A stretch of 5,189 nucleotides of DNA, from positions 1-5,189 of the forward strand of contig JAUZOU010000233.1 of the NCBI GenBank assembly GCA_030706285.1. The letters are read 5' to 3'. The position numbers and the translations under genes were made by a program. This document shows, piece after piece, positions 1 through 5,189 of the stretch (within the stretch, counting starts at the first letter, position 1; every line of letters starts with the position of its first letter). The notes below the pieces were generated by a model. That model saw only the letters and a program-made list of their open reading frames with translations, was not told the origin of the DNA and searched no databases. Origin of the DNA: Bacteroidota bacterium. GTDB taxonomy: Bacteria; Bacteroidota; Bacteroidia; Bacteroidales; UBA1402.

Positions 1-183
1 GCCGACATAGGAAACGGGTATCAGCAATAATATGGCAAGCGGTTGTTTGAGGGAGTTGAACAGAATGCTGGTGGTAAAATAGATGATGACTGCTACAATC
101 AGCAAAAGAAGGTATTGCTTATAATTGCCTTTTTCATTCCACCCTTCCATTTTGTCTTTTTCAATACTGTATCCGATGGGCAT
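1..183 (-). pseudogene. RND-family efflux transporter permease, 5'-truncated remnant (continues past left edge)
   Basis: Read on the minus strand from the ATG at 183-181, the frame is open to the window edge (61 residues seen). It gives MPIGYSIEKDK, then a hydrophobic helix (about residues 24-41), then LFNSLKQPLAILLLIPVSYVG. The 'MP.GY' turn, the 'QYLLLLI' helix start and the 'ILF.SL.QPLAI.L.IPVSY.G' stretch are typical of the second half of RND (AcrB/CusA-like) inner-membrane proton-driven exporters, at the periplasmic loop to TM8 junction, roughly residue 800 of a protein of about 1,000. The N-terminal part should therefore lie at higher coordinates. Instead the frame opens only at an in-frame stop (231-229), and no minus-strand frame of 232-443 looks like a transporter. 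I infer a 5' deletion or rearrangement breakpoint near 190-231. A short membrane protein starting at this ATG is possible but unlikely. Family assignment is fairly sure; pseudogene status is moderately sure. Confidence 0.6.
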
Positions 184-277
184 GATCTTTTTCAGTAGAC
201 GAAATTGTGTGTTAAATAAATCTAATTTTTAGAGACTGTAAAAAGATTCAGAATGTTGTCTTAAATAAAGAAGGTAT

Positions 278-308
278 TTTGTTTATAGTAAACTATAAGC
301 TATATTTG
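278..308 (+). promoter_or_regulatory. Bacteroides-type sigma promoter for the FAS1 gene pair
   Basis: TTTG at 278-281 and TATATTTG at 301-308 match the Bacteroidetes primary-sigma consensus (-33 TTTG, -7 TAnnTTTG) exactly, with a 19-bp spacer inside the usual 19-21 range. Transcription should start near 313-316, giving a 5' leader of about 130 nt before the ATG at 444. The spacer contains a dyad, TTATAGT-aa-ACTATAA (283-298), which could be an operator for a factor that binds between the two elements. The match is seen directly; activity is inferred. Confidence 0.65.
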
Positions 309-330
309 TGATGACGATACGTTATCTAAA

Positions 331-356
331 AAGTAATTGATCTTAATCAATTGCTT
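331..356 (+). promoter_or_regulatory. Dyad with perfect FNR/CRP-type core in the leader
   Basis: AAG-T-AATTGAT (331-341) and ATCAATT-G-CTT (346-356) form an 11-step inverted repeat around CTTA, with one T/G wobble position. The centre, TTGATCTTAATCAA (337-350), equals the classical FNR operator TTGAT-N4-ATCAA. It lies roughly 20-35 nt downstream of the predicted transcription start. Binding there would be expected to repress, unless an unrecognised second promoter lies further downstream. In RNA it could instead form an AU-rich leader hairpin. The dyad is certain; its use by a Crp/Fnr regulator is inference. Confidence 0.4.
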
Positions 357-367
357 GTGGTGGTGGC

Positions 368-394
368 CTCCTTGGATTTAGCTGTAAGAAGGAG
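368..394 (+). promoter_or_regulatory. Leader hairpin pairing CTCCTT with a Shine-Dalgarno-like AAGGAG
   Basis: CTCCTT (368-373) is complementary to AAGGAG (389-394) across a 15-nt loop. AAGGAG is the only strong Shine-Dalgarno-like run in the leader, but it is about 50 nt before the FAS1 start at 444. The nearest ATG after it (408-410) opens a frame of only two codons before TGA (414-416). Bacteroidetes rely little on Shine-Dalgarno pairing and the stem is only 6 bp, so this may be chance. Confidence 0.2.
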
Positions 395-443
395 TAAGCG
401 ATAGAATATGACTTGAATTGATTTTTTTCTGAAAATATATGTT

Positions 444-1979
444 ATGAAGAAAATAGGCATCTTGTTGTGGCTGTTTATGGTTGCTTGCTCGAGTATTTTG
501 TCTGCAAAAACCGATTCGCTGTTTTTCTATAAATCCGGAAAGATTGTGTTCGGATATCCCCTGACTGACATTGACAGTGTAACCTTTGTTCCGATCGATT
601 ACTATGCGTTAAAAGATGCGGAAACTGTCTTTAAGACAATTCAGTCGATGCCTGAACTAAGTATTTTCGCAGAAATGTTGCAGAAAGCCGGTTATGAAAA
701 AAAACTGGATTATAAAACTATTTGGGCGCCGGTTAATGGCGCCTTAGCTGGGGTTGACCTGAATGATCTGACGGCAGTCCGTAAGATACTGGATAATCAT
801 ATCTCTGACAAGGCTATAACGACTACTGCATTGCTTCATTCTTGGGATGGGTCCATTCGAATGCTGAATTTAAAAAAACTGTATTTTACCGGTCAAGGAA
901 CAGATTATCAGATAGGTGGAGCACACTTTCTTCAAGCAGATATTTGTGCTGTTCATAGCATTATTCATACGTTGAAAGAAAAGATACCCTATCCAAATAA
1001 TATTTGGGAATTCATCACACTGCCTCCCGAACAGGGCGACGGAATGGACACGTTAAGGTCTTTTGTCCGGTCTATAAACAAGGCCAGCAACGATATTCTT
1101 ACGTATCTGGGGAAATTGGATGACGAGAATGATTACTCCTATTGTACAGCGATTTTGCCGACTGACCAGGCATGCTTGGATGCGTACAACAAGCTGTTCC
1201 CCTATTGTAAGGCTCCTTTAAGCCAGGGTGGTTTGACGAAACAGATTGAAAATACAAAATGGATGATTGTCAGAGATTTATTCTTTAAAGGTAGCTATCG
1301 GTTTCCATTTACCGATAGCACATTGACATCTACGTTTGGTACGATGTTTAACCATCCCAATACGGCGTTTGGTGGCATAACTTCGACAATCTGGTTATCC
1401 AATGGCATGGCACACCGGTTAAATCACCTTAGACAGTATGATTCGATTGATGTGCTGAAACCGGTTAAAATTGAAGCTGAGTCTGTCGCTGGCATATATC
1501 CTGCTCATCTTGATACAATGACCATTTCGAATAGCGATACGAATTTTGATATATCGAATGGACGCTATTTAAGATGTCTATCGAATGCAACAAGTTTTCT
1601 TCAAAAAGTTGAGTTGACATTTAGTCTTATGAATCTAAAGCCGCACAAATATGCTGTTTATGCGGTATTTGTTCCCAGTTGCCTGGATGATTCGACTGAT
1701 AGTAGACCGTATAAACTGAATTTTATTATGACCTACATCGATAGTACGGGACAAACCAAAACCAATCTACTATTACAGGGGGCAGTGACCAATCCGTCCC
1801 AGGTGACTAAAATTCAGGTTGCTAAGGAGGTAAATATACCCTATTATGCTGTCGTGCATAATCCGAACACAAATCCGTTGGAGAAGTTTAAAATTGTAAG
1901 TTCAGTCTTGTCTTCTGAAAAAGAAATATATAGCCGTTCATTCAGGGTTGATTACATTCTTTTGGAACCGCTTGAATAA
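444..1979 (+). CDS. Exported fasciclin (FAS1)-domain protein, two FAS1 repeats plus C-terminal beta-rich domain
   Basis: This is a 511-residue secreted protein. A signal peptide (1 to about 21) ends in ILSA-KTDS. Residues 24-48 hold the DSLFFYKSGK...DIDSVTF segment common at the N-terminus of Bacteroidales surface proteins. A first FAS1-like domain spans about 60-193: 'TIWAPVNGAL' (92-101) is the H1 box, 'NHI' is at 118-120, and 'NNIWEFI' closes it near 191. A second, more divergent one spans about 203-333, with 'AILPTDQACLDAY' (236-248) and 'LSNGMAH' (318-324). The C-terminal part (about 341-511) starts at 'VKIEAES' and ends in 'FRVDYILLEP', which suggests a beta-sandwich, galactose-binding-like module. 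FAS1 domains generally mediate adhesion or ligand binding; the ligand here is unknown. Cys15 (MVAC) resembles a lipobox but lacks the acidic residues of a Bacteroidetes surface-export signal, so signal peptidase I cleavage seems likelier. It lies 103 bp before the next FAS1 gene, probably in the same transcript. The start is fixed by the signal peptide. Confidence 0.88.
   Translation: MKKIGILLWLFMVACSSILSAKTDSLFFYKSGKIVFGYPLTDIDSVTFVPIDYYALKDAETVFKTIQSMPELSIFAEMLQKAGYEKKLDYKTIWAPVNGALAGVDLNDLTAVRKILDNHISDKAITTTALLHSWDGSIRMLNLKKLYFTGQGTDYQIGGAHFLQADICAVHSIIHTLKEKIPYPNNIWEFITLPPEQGDGMDTLRSFVRSINKASNDILTYLGKLDDENDYSYCTAILPTDQACLDAYNKLFPYCKAPLSQGGLTKQIENTKWMIVRDLFFKGSYRFPFTDSTLTSTFGTMFNHPNTAFGGITSTIWLSNGMAHRLNHLRQYDSIDVLKPVKIEAESVAGIYPAHLDTMTISNSDTNFDISNGRYLRCLSNATSFLQKVELTFSLMNLKPHKYAVYAVFVPSCLDDSTDSRPYKLNFIMTYIDSTGQTKTNLLLQGAVTNPSQVTKIQVAKEVNIPYYAVVHNPNTNPLEKFKIVSSVLSSEKEIYSRSFRVDYILLEPLE
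1294..1319. repeat. Perfect 9-bp inverted repeat inside the first FAS1 gene
   Basis: GCTATCGGT (1294-1302) and ACCGATAGC (1311-1319) are exact reverse complements around an 8-nt loop (TTCCATTT). The segment encodes SYRFPFTDS in the second FAS1 domain. It would form a stable mRNA hairpin or could serve as a protein-binding dyad. No T-run follows, so it is not a typical terminator. Confidence 0.5.
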
Positions 1980-1993
1980 ATAAAATTGATACT

Positions 1994-2086
1994 ATGAAAC
2001 GAGCATGTTTGCAAAAGCGTCCAAGCATCATTGCGACATACGAGTTACATATGACCGGGGTGTTAATAATAAATATGATTATATGA
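1994..2086 (+). CDS. Possible 30-residue ORF coupled to the second FAS1 gene (doubtful)
   Basis: An ATG 14 nt after the stop of the first FAS1 gene opens a 30-codon frame beginning MKRACLQKRPSII. It ends in TGA overlapping the next gene's start as ATGA (2083-2086). Such an overlap can couple translation, so the frame could act as a short leader ORF. It has no recognisable domain, no signal peptide and no ribosome binding site, and a frame this short in an AT-rich spacer can easily arise by chance. It is listed mainly because of the exact stop-start overlap. Confidence 0.15.
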   Translation: MKRACLQKRPSIIATYELHMTGVLIINMII

Positions 2087-3636
2087 AATCCATCTATATA
2101 ACTTTTCTGCTCTTTTTTGGGTGCATCGGTATACTGTCTGCCCAAGACTCCATTTATGTCATGTCGAATGGTGAGGTTGTTTTCAAACAAGCACTCAGCG
2201 AAATTGACAGTATTTCTTTTATGAATTCGACGCTGAAAAATGTTGCCGATGAAATGGCGGAAGACTCCAGCATTTCTTTGTTTTATAAGGCTTATGAATT
2301 GACGGGCTATGCCAGGCAAATGAAAGAGGCTGCTTATCAGGATGATACTTTTGATCCGAATGTTCATCCCTGGATACCTATGACCCACACAGTTCTGGAA
2401 GAATACCCGGTTGCCAGGCAGTTGGGTTATACGGTTCTGGTTGTCAACGATTCTGTATTGGCCGGGTACAAAGAATGTCCGGCTTGTCCGGATGGTGTCC
2501 GGTCGGTGTCCGATTTGGAAAAGGTGGCTGCCTATTATTATAGTCAGGTTTATCCTGATGGGGAAGGGGTAACCGATCTGACTGATAAACGGAATTACCT
2601 GAACCGGTTTATTGCATACCATTGCCTGAACAGGCGGTTATCGGTCAGCCGGTTTATCAAGGATTTTGATATGCCGAATCAATTAAAGCAATATGACATG
2701 TTCGAATATATTGAAACCATGCTTGACAATACACTCCTCGAAGTGCAATTGGATAGAGACCAGACATTGGATCAAAGTCAGTTTGGCCTTTTGAATAGTA
2801 TGGGTGATCCGGCAAAAGCTGTCCGGTTTACGTCCCGAATAAATCAGGGTGGTTCTCTAAATGGCTATTATCAAGAACTTACAAAGCCTGTTATTTATTC
2901 AAAAGACGTTATGACAGCTATTTCATCAAAAAGGTTAAGGTTGGATATGTCTTCTTTCTTTCCTGAGCTGGCAACCAACAATATGCGGGGAAACAATCCG
3001 GCAGGAGTGGCGGCAACGCGTGGAAAGACACATGCCTATCTGCTTCCGGTCGGTTATTTGGATGGTTTGACCTATTCAACAGACACTCGTACAACGTATT
3101 TGGGTGCGTGCGTCGCTTATGAAGATTTTCAGGGGGATGAATTTAATTTTAAAGGAAAGTATGATGTTTCAATAAAAACGTTATCTGTTCCGGCTGGTAC
3201 ATATGAGGTTCGATTGGGGTATCAGCCATCGGCTTATCGTGGCAAGGCGCTGTTTTATCTGGATGATGTGGTTTGCGGTGATACGGTCAATTTATCTTTA
3301 TATGCCACGGATCCGGAAATTGGTTGGGTAATGCCCGGGTCTGATGCCACAGACCCGTATGGTTATGAAAATGACAAGTTGCTGCGTAGCCATGGTTATA
3401 TGAAAGCTCCGAGCAGTTATTATTGTGCAGGTCATTGGTATGGCTATAATGCGGCAACAGCTCGATTGAGTCCCTATAGCCTACGGAAAATCATTGGGAC
3501 ATTCGTTTTTGATAAACCAGGGAAACACACGTTGAGGGTGGTTAATGTCGGAAGGGCTTCTTCAGCCTTACTATTAATGATGGACTATTTGGAATTTGTG
3601 CCGACCTCGGTGATTCCTTCGGAAGGGATTGATTGA
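2083..3636 (+). CDS. Exported fasciclin (FAS1)-domain protein with C-terminal beta-rich domain
   Basis: The product has 517 residues if it starts at 2083. An in-frame ATG at 2005 adds 26 polar residues (MFAKASKHHC...) ahead of the signal peptide, so 2083 is preferred. MKSIYITFLLFFGCIGILSA-QDS is a clear export signal. DSIYVMSNGEVVF...EIDSISF (22-46) parallels the upstream protein. A FAS1-type region spans about 58-280: 'SISLFYKAYELTGYARQM', 'YTVLVVNDSVLAGY' in the usual H1 position, 'YLNRFIAYHCLNRRLS' containing the YH pair (179-180), and 'LNGYYQEL...VIYSKDVM' at its end. 'LRLDMSSFFPELATNNMRG' (285-303) links to a C-terminal module (about 355-517) with 'GTYEVRLGYQ', 'ENDKLLRSHGYMKAP' (429-443) and 'MDYLEFVP' (500-507). 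The last two resemble motifs I associate with Bacteroidales FAS1 proteins encoded near SusC/SusD-like genes. The role is inferred as cell-surface adhesion or ligand binding. No SusC/D gene follows within the window. Confidence 0.87.
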   Translation: MKSIYITFLLFFGCIGILSAQDSIYVMSNGEVVFKQALSEIDSISFMNSTLKNVADEMAEDSSISLFYKAYELTGYARQMKEAAYQDDTFDPNVHPWIPMTHTVLEEYPVARQLGYTVLVVNDSVLAGYKECPACPDGVRSVSDLEKVAAYYYSQVYPDGEGVTDLTDKRNYLNRFIAYHCLNRRLSVSRFIKDFDMPNQLKQYDMFEYIETMLDNTLLEVQLDRDQTLDQSQFGLLNSMGDPAKAVRFTSRINQGGSLNGYYQELTKPVIYSKDVMTAISSKRLRLDMSSFFPELATNNMRGNNPAGVAATRGKTHAYLLPVGYLDGLTYSTDTRTTYLGACVAYEDFQGDEFNFKGKYDVSIKTLSVPAGTYEVRLGYQPSAYRGKALFYLDDVVCGDTVNLSLYATDPEIGWVMPGSDATDPYGYENDKLLRSHGYMKAPSSYYCAGHWYGYNAATARLSPYSLRKIIGTFVFDKPGKHTLRVVNVGRASSALLLMMDYLEFVPTSVIPSEGID

Positions 3637-3721
3637 CACGATACTGAGAAAGTGCTGACGGGTTGGTGTATTTTGTCAGACATGAAAGTTGTCGTACAAG
3701 ATTGAGGCATAAATCGTTAGA

Positions 3722-4805
3722 ATGGAGAATTTAAAAGTGATAATAGCTCAAGGTGAAGGGGTTGAGGTGGAGTTTAAGAAAGCTACATCTACCTTGCCTA
3801 TGTCGTTGTTCGAAACAATTTGTGCCTTTCTGAATCGTAAGGGTGGACATTTGTTTCTTGGCGTGGATGATGATGGAACAGTCTTGGGTGTTGACGAAAA
3901 TAGTGTTCAGACGCAGTTGGATATGCTGGCTCGCAATATGAACAATCCGCAGATTATTTCGCCTACATTTTTCCTTTCTACCGAAGTAGTGGATATTGAC
4001 GGCAAAAAGGTGATTTATATTTATGTACCTGAGAGTTCACAACCTCATTCATATAAAGGAAATTTATATGATCGAAACGAGGACGGCGATTTTAGGCTGA
4101 CAAATCAACAGCTTATTACAAACTTATACCTTCGCAAACAAGACAGCTATACCGAAAATAAGGTCTTCGAATATTTGAATATGAGCGACTTTGAGACGGA
4201 GTGGTTTGATATGGTTCGTAAGATGGTCAAGTTCAACCGTGCCGACCATGCTTGGGCAGATATGACAAATGAGGAAATTTTAGTGTCGGCTCGTCTGCGA
4301 CTTAAGGATGTTCATACTGGCAAGGAGGGCTACACATTGGCAGCTGCATTGCTTTTTGGGACAGAAAGCACCTTGGCAAGATATGACAGGACGCATATCC
4401 TTGGAGAATTTTAAACCACATCCTAAAAACCCAGTAATAGCGAATTTTTTCAAGCAGCTTGGTTGGGTGGAAGAATTAGGTTCAGGCGTAAAAAAAATGT
4501 ATAAATATTGTCCGATTTATGTTGATGGGGCTACGCCTATCATTGAAGATGGCGATGTGTTCAAACTTACTATTCGGCACAAAACAGAAGCTGTCGGTGT
4601 AAATGTCGGTGTAAATGTCGGTGTAAATGAGATACTGAAAATAATCTCAGAAAATGAGGGCATTAATGGAACTGCGATAAGCGAAAAACTTCCAACTGTC
4701 ACAAAACGTACCGTGGAACGTTATTTACAAAAACTCAGGGAAAGTAACGTCGTTGAATTTCGGGGAGCTCCTAAAACAGGCGGATATTATATTTTAAAGC
4801 AGTAG
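3722..4805 (+). pseudogene. AlbA_2/Schlafen-type ATP-binding regulator with internal deletion and frameshift
   Basis: The first frame (3722-4414) has an intact AlbA_2 domain: 'GEGVEVEFKKA' (11-21), 'FLNRKGGHLFLGVDDDGTVLG' (36-56) and 'LYDRNEDGDFRLT' (115-127). It continues to 'TLAAALLFGTESTLARYDR' (205-223) and stops after a short frameshifted tail. From about 4389, in the +1 frame, the tail of the same family resumes: 'GRISLENFKPHPKNP', 'FFKQLGWVEELGSGVKKM', a VGVN repeat linker and a C-terminal winged helix ending 'KTGGYYILKQ'. Intact relatives carry a HATPase_c_4 domain between these parts, including the 'RE..xNxxIHRxY' ATP-binding motif. It is missing here, perhaps 120-150 residues. Intact members (COG2865) are putative transcriptional or nucleic-acid-binding ATPases of uncertain function. 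The deletion is not a multiple of three, so the product is broken. The 85-bp gap before it shows no clear promoter or terminator. A programmed frameshift would not restore the lost ATPase core. Confidence 0.78.
4593..4628. repeat. Three perfect tandem copies of a 12-bp unit encoding VGVN
   Basis: GTCGGTGTAAAT is repeated three times without change (4593-4604, 4605-4616, 4617-4628). In the downstream frame of the AlbA_2-family remnant it encodes VGVNVGVNVGVN, a linker between the ATPase C-terminus and the winged helix. The unit is a multiple of three, so copy-number change would alter linker length without shifting frame. Short tetrapeptide repeats at this place are known in related proteins. 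Confidence 0.9.
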
Positions 4806-4815
4806 TGTTTGTTCT

Positions 4816-4868
4816 AACAACAACAACAACGGAGGCTGTATCACGTGCAACCTCCGTTTGTTGATGTT
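4816..4868. terminator. Hairpin terminator between convergent genes
   Basis: CGGAGG (4830-4835) pairs with CCTCCG (4851-4856). The stem extends outward through the (AAC)5 run (4816-4830) against TTTGTTGATGTT (4857-4868), with one bulged T and one A/A mismatch. Inside, TGTA (4837-4840) can pair with TGCA (4846-4849), closing a TCACG loop. The hairpin starts 11 nt after the stop of the plus-strand pseudogene and lies about 38 nt beyond the stop of the minus-strand malic enzyme gene, so it can serve both directions. The U-rich segment lies within the 3' arm rather than as a clean tail, so efficiency is uncertain. Confidence 0.65.
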
Positions 4869-4906
4869 TAGCGACGTCCCGTTCTGGTTAGACGCCCCGC
4901 TACTGA

Positions 4907-5189
4907 TTAAGCGTTGTTCTTTTTCTTGCTTTCTTCAACGATGGCGTCGATGACGGCGACGGCTGTTACCATCACGATGTCACGGACGGAACTTTCGATG
5001 TCGGTGAAGTGAATCGGCTTGTTCAGACCCATTTGAATTGGGCCGATGGTCTGGCAGTCGGTCATGGACTGAAGCAGCTTGTAGGCCGAGTTGGCTGAGC
5101 TCAGGTTCGGGAAGACGAGCGTGTTGACGTCTTTTCCGTTCAGTCTGGTGAACGGATAGATGCGGTCGCGCAGTTCCTTGTTCAGGGCA
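4907..5189 (-). CDS. maeB: NADP-dependent malic enzyme, C-terminal phosphotransacetylase-like domain (5' part beyond right edge)
   Basis: The last 93 residues and the stop codon of a minus-strand gene are present. The sequence includes 'DRIYPFTRLNGKDVNTLVFP', 'PNLSSANSAYKLLQ', 'IGPIQMGLNKPIHF' and 'VRDIVMVTAVAVIDA', ending in a lysine-rich tail. These match the end of the phosphate acetyl/butyryltransferase domain fused behind the malic enzyme catalytic domains in MaeB-type proteins. True phosphotransacetylase (Pta) is the main alternative, but 'FPNLSSANSAYK' fits MaeB better. The enzyme oxidatively decarboxylates malate to pyruvate with NADP in the cytoplasm; the C-terminal domain is thought to be regulatory, binding acetyl-CoA. 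The catalytic part is not in view. The segment is visibly more GC-rich than the genes to its left, as expected of a conserved core gene. It converges on the AlbA_2 pseudogene. Confidence 0.85.
   Translation of the reverse strand, partial: ALNKELRDRIYPFTRLNGKDVNTLVFPNLSSANSAYKLLQSMTDCQTIGPIQMGLNKPIHFTDIESSVRDIVMVTAVAVIDAIVEESKKKNNA

Noticed and set aside
331..356. Minus-strand terminator (AU-rich stem followed by TTTTT)
   Set aside because: No minus-strand gene lies upstream to be terminated, the stem is nearly all A-T, and the FNR-like symmetry explains the dyad better.
444..1979. Lipoprotein assignment from Cys15 (MVAC)
   Set aside because: The lipobox is weak and the residues after Cys lack the acidic surface-export pattern. 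The shared ILSA-(K/Q) site in both FAS1 proteins favours signal peptidase I, though this is not certain.
2005..2082. N-terminal extension of the second FAS1 protein from the ATG at 2005
   Set aside because: It would place 26 polar residues before an obvious signal peptide that starts properly at 2083.
1942..2622. 226-codon open frame on the minus strand
   Set aside because: It lies opposite the well-supported second FAS1 gene, has no recognisable domain and no promoter, and its composition is that of an antisense shadow.
3637..3721. Promoter or terminator between the second FAS1 gene and the AlbA_2 gene
   Set aside because: TATTTTG near 3670 is one base short of TAnnTTTG and has no well-placed TTTG partner. 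CTGAC/GTCAG is only a 5-bp stem with a long loop and no clean T-run.
4517..4702. 61-codon minus-strand frame with a TPTF repeat
   Set aside because: The repeat is only the antisense reading of the VGVN-coding 12-bp units, and the frame has no independent support.
4308..4805. Separate 165-residue gene starting at 4308
   Set aside because: The first ~27 residues are out of frame with the AlbA_2 domain and resemble nothing, while the rest is the C-terminus of the same family. It is the downstream piece of one broken gene, not a gene of its own.
3722..4805. Programmed ribosomal frameshift joining the two AlbA_2 frames
   Set aside because: Joining them would still lack most of the ATPase domain, so a deletion explains the data more simply, and I see no convincing slippery site and stimulatory structure.

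Overview
The window looks like chromosome from a gut-type Bacteroidales species (Bacteroides or Parabacteroides are the best guesses). Four things point there. A textbook Bacteroides-type promoter (TTTG, 19 bp, TATATTTG) precedes the first gene. Two large exported proteins carry fasciclin-like (FAS1) domains and the N-terminal 'IDS(I/V)xF' signature common in this phylum. An AlbA_2/Schlafen-type ATP-binding regulator has a VGVN repeat linker. The right edge holds the C-terminus of a NADP-dependent malic enzyme of the type with a phosphotransacetylase tail. The genus is inferred, not shown.

Layout. Positions 1-183 (minus strand) hold a piece of an RND efflux transporter that seems to have lost its 5' part, because the sequence that should encode about the first three quarters of the protein is absent. 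Positions 184-443 are non-coding and hold the promoter, a dyad with a perfect FNR-type core (TTGAT-N4-ATCAA) and other small dyads. Positions 444-1979 and 2083-3636 are two consecutive plus-strand genes for exported FAS1 proteins. They share the same N-terminal architecture and probably form one transcription unit. Positions 3722-4805 hold a plus-strand AlbA_2/HATPase_c_4/winged-helix gene that has lost most of its ATPase domain and changed frame at the deletion, so it is a pseudogene. A long imperfect hairpin at 4816-4868 separates it from the convergent, more GC-rich malic enzyme gene (4907 to the right edge, minus strand).

How it fits together. The two FAS1 proteins are the only intact accessory genes. 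Related Bacteroidales FAS1 proteins are usually found beside SusC/SusD-like outer-membrane systems, and none is visible here, so this pair may be an orphan or a relic of a larger locus. With a broken transporter on one side and a broken regulator on the other, the segment between about 190 and 4805 reads as a variable, decaying accessory region next to a conserved housekeeping gene. I found no CRISPR array, tRNA, rRNA, insertion sequence or convincing new defence or mobile system.
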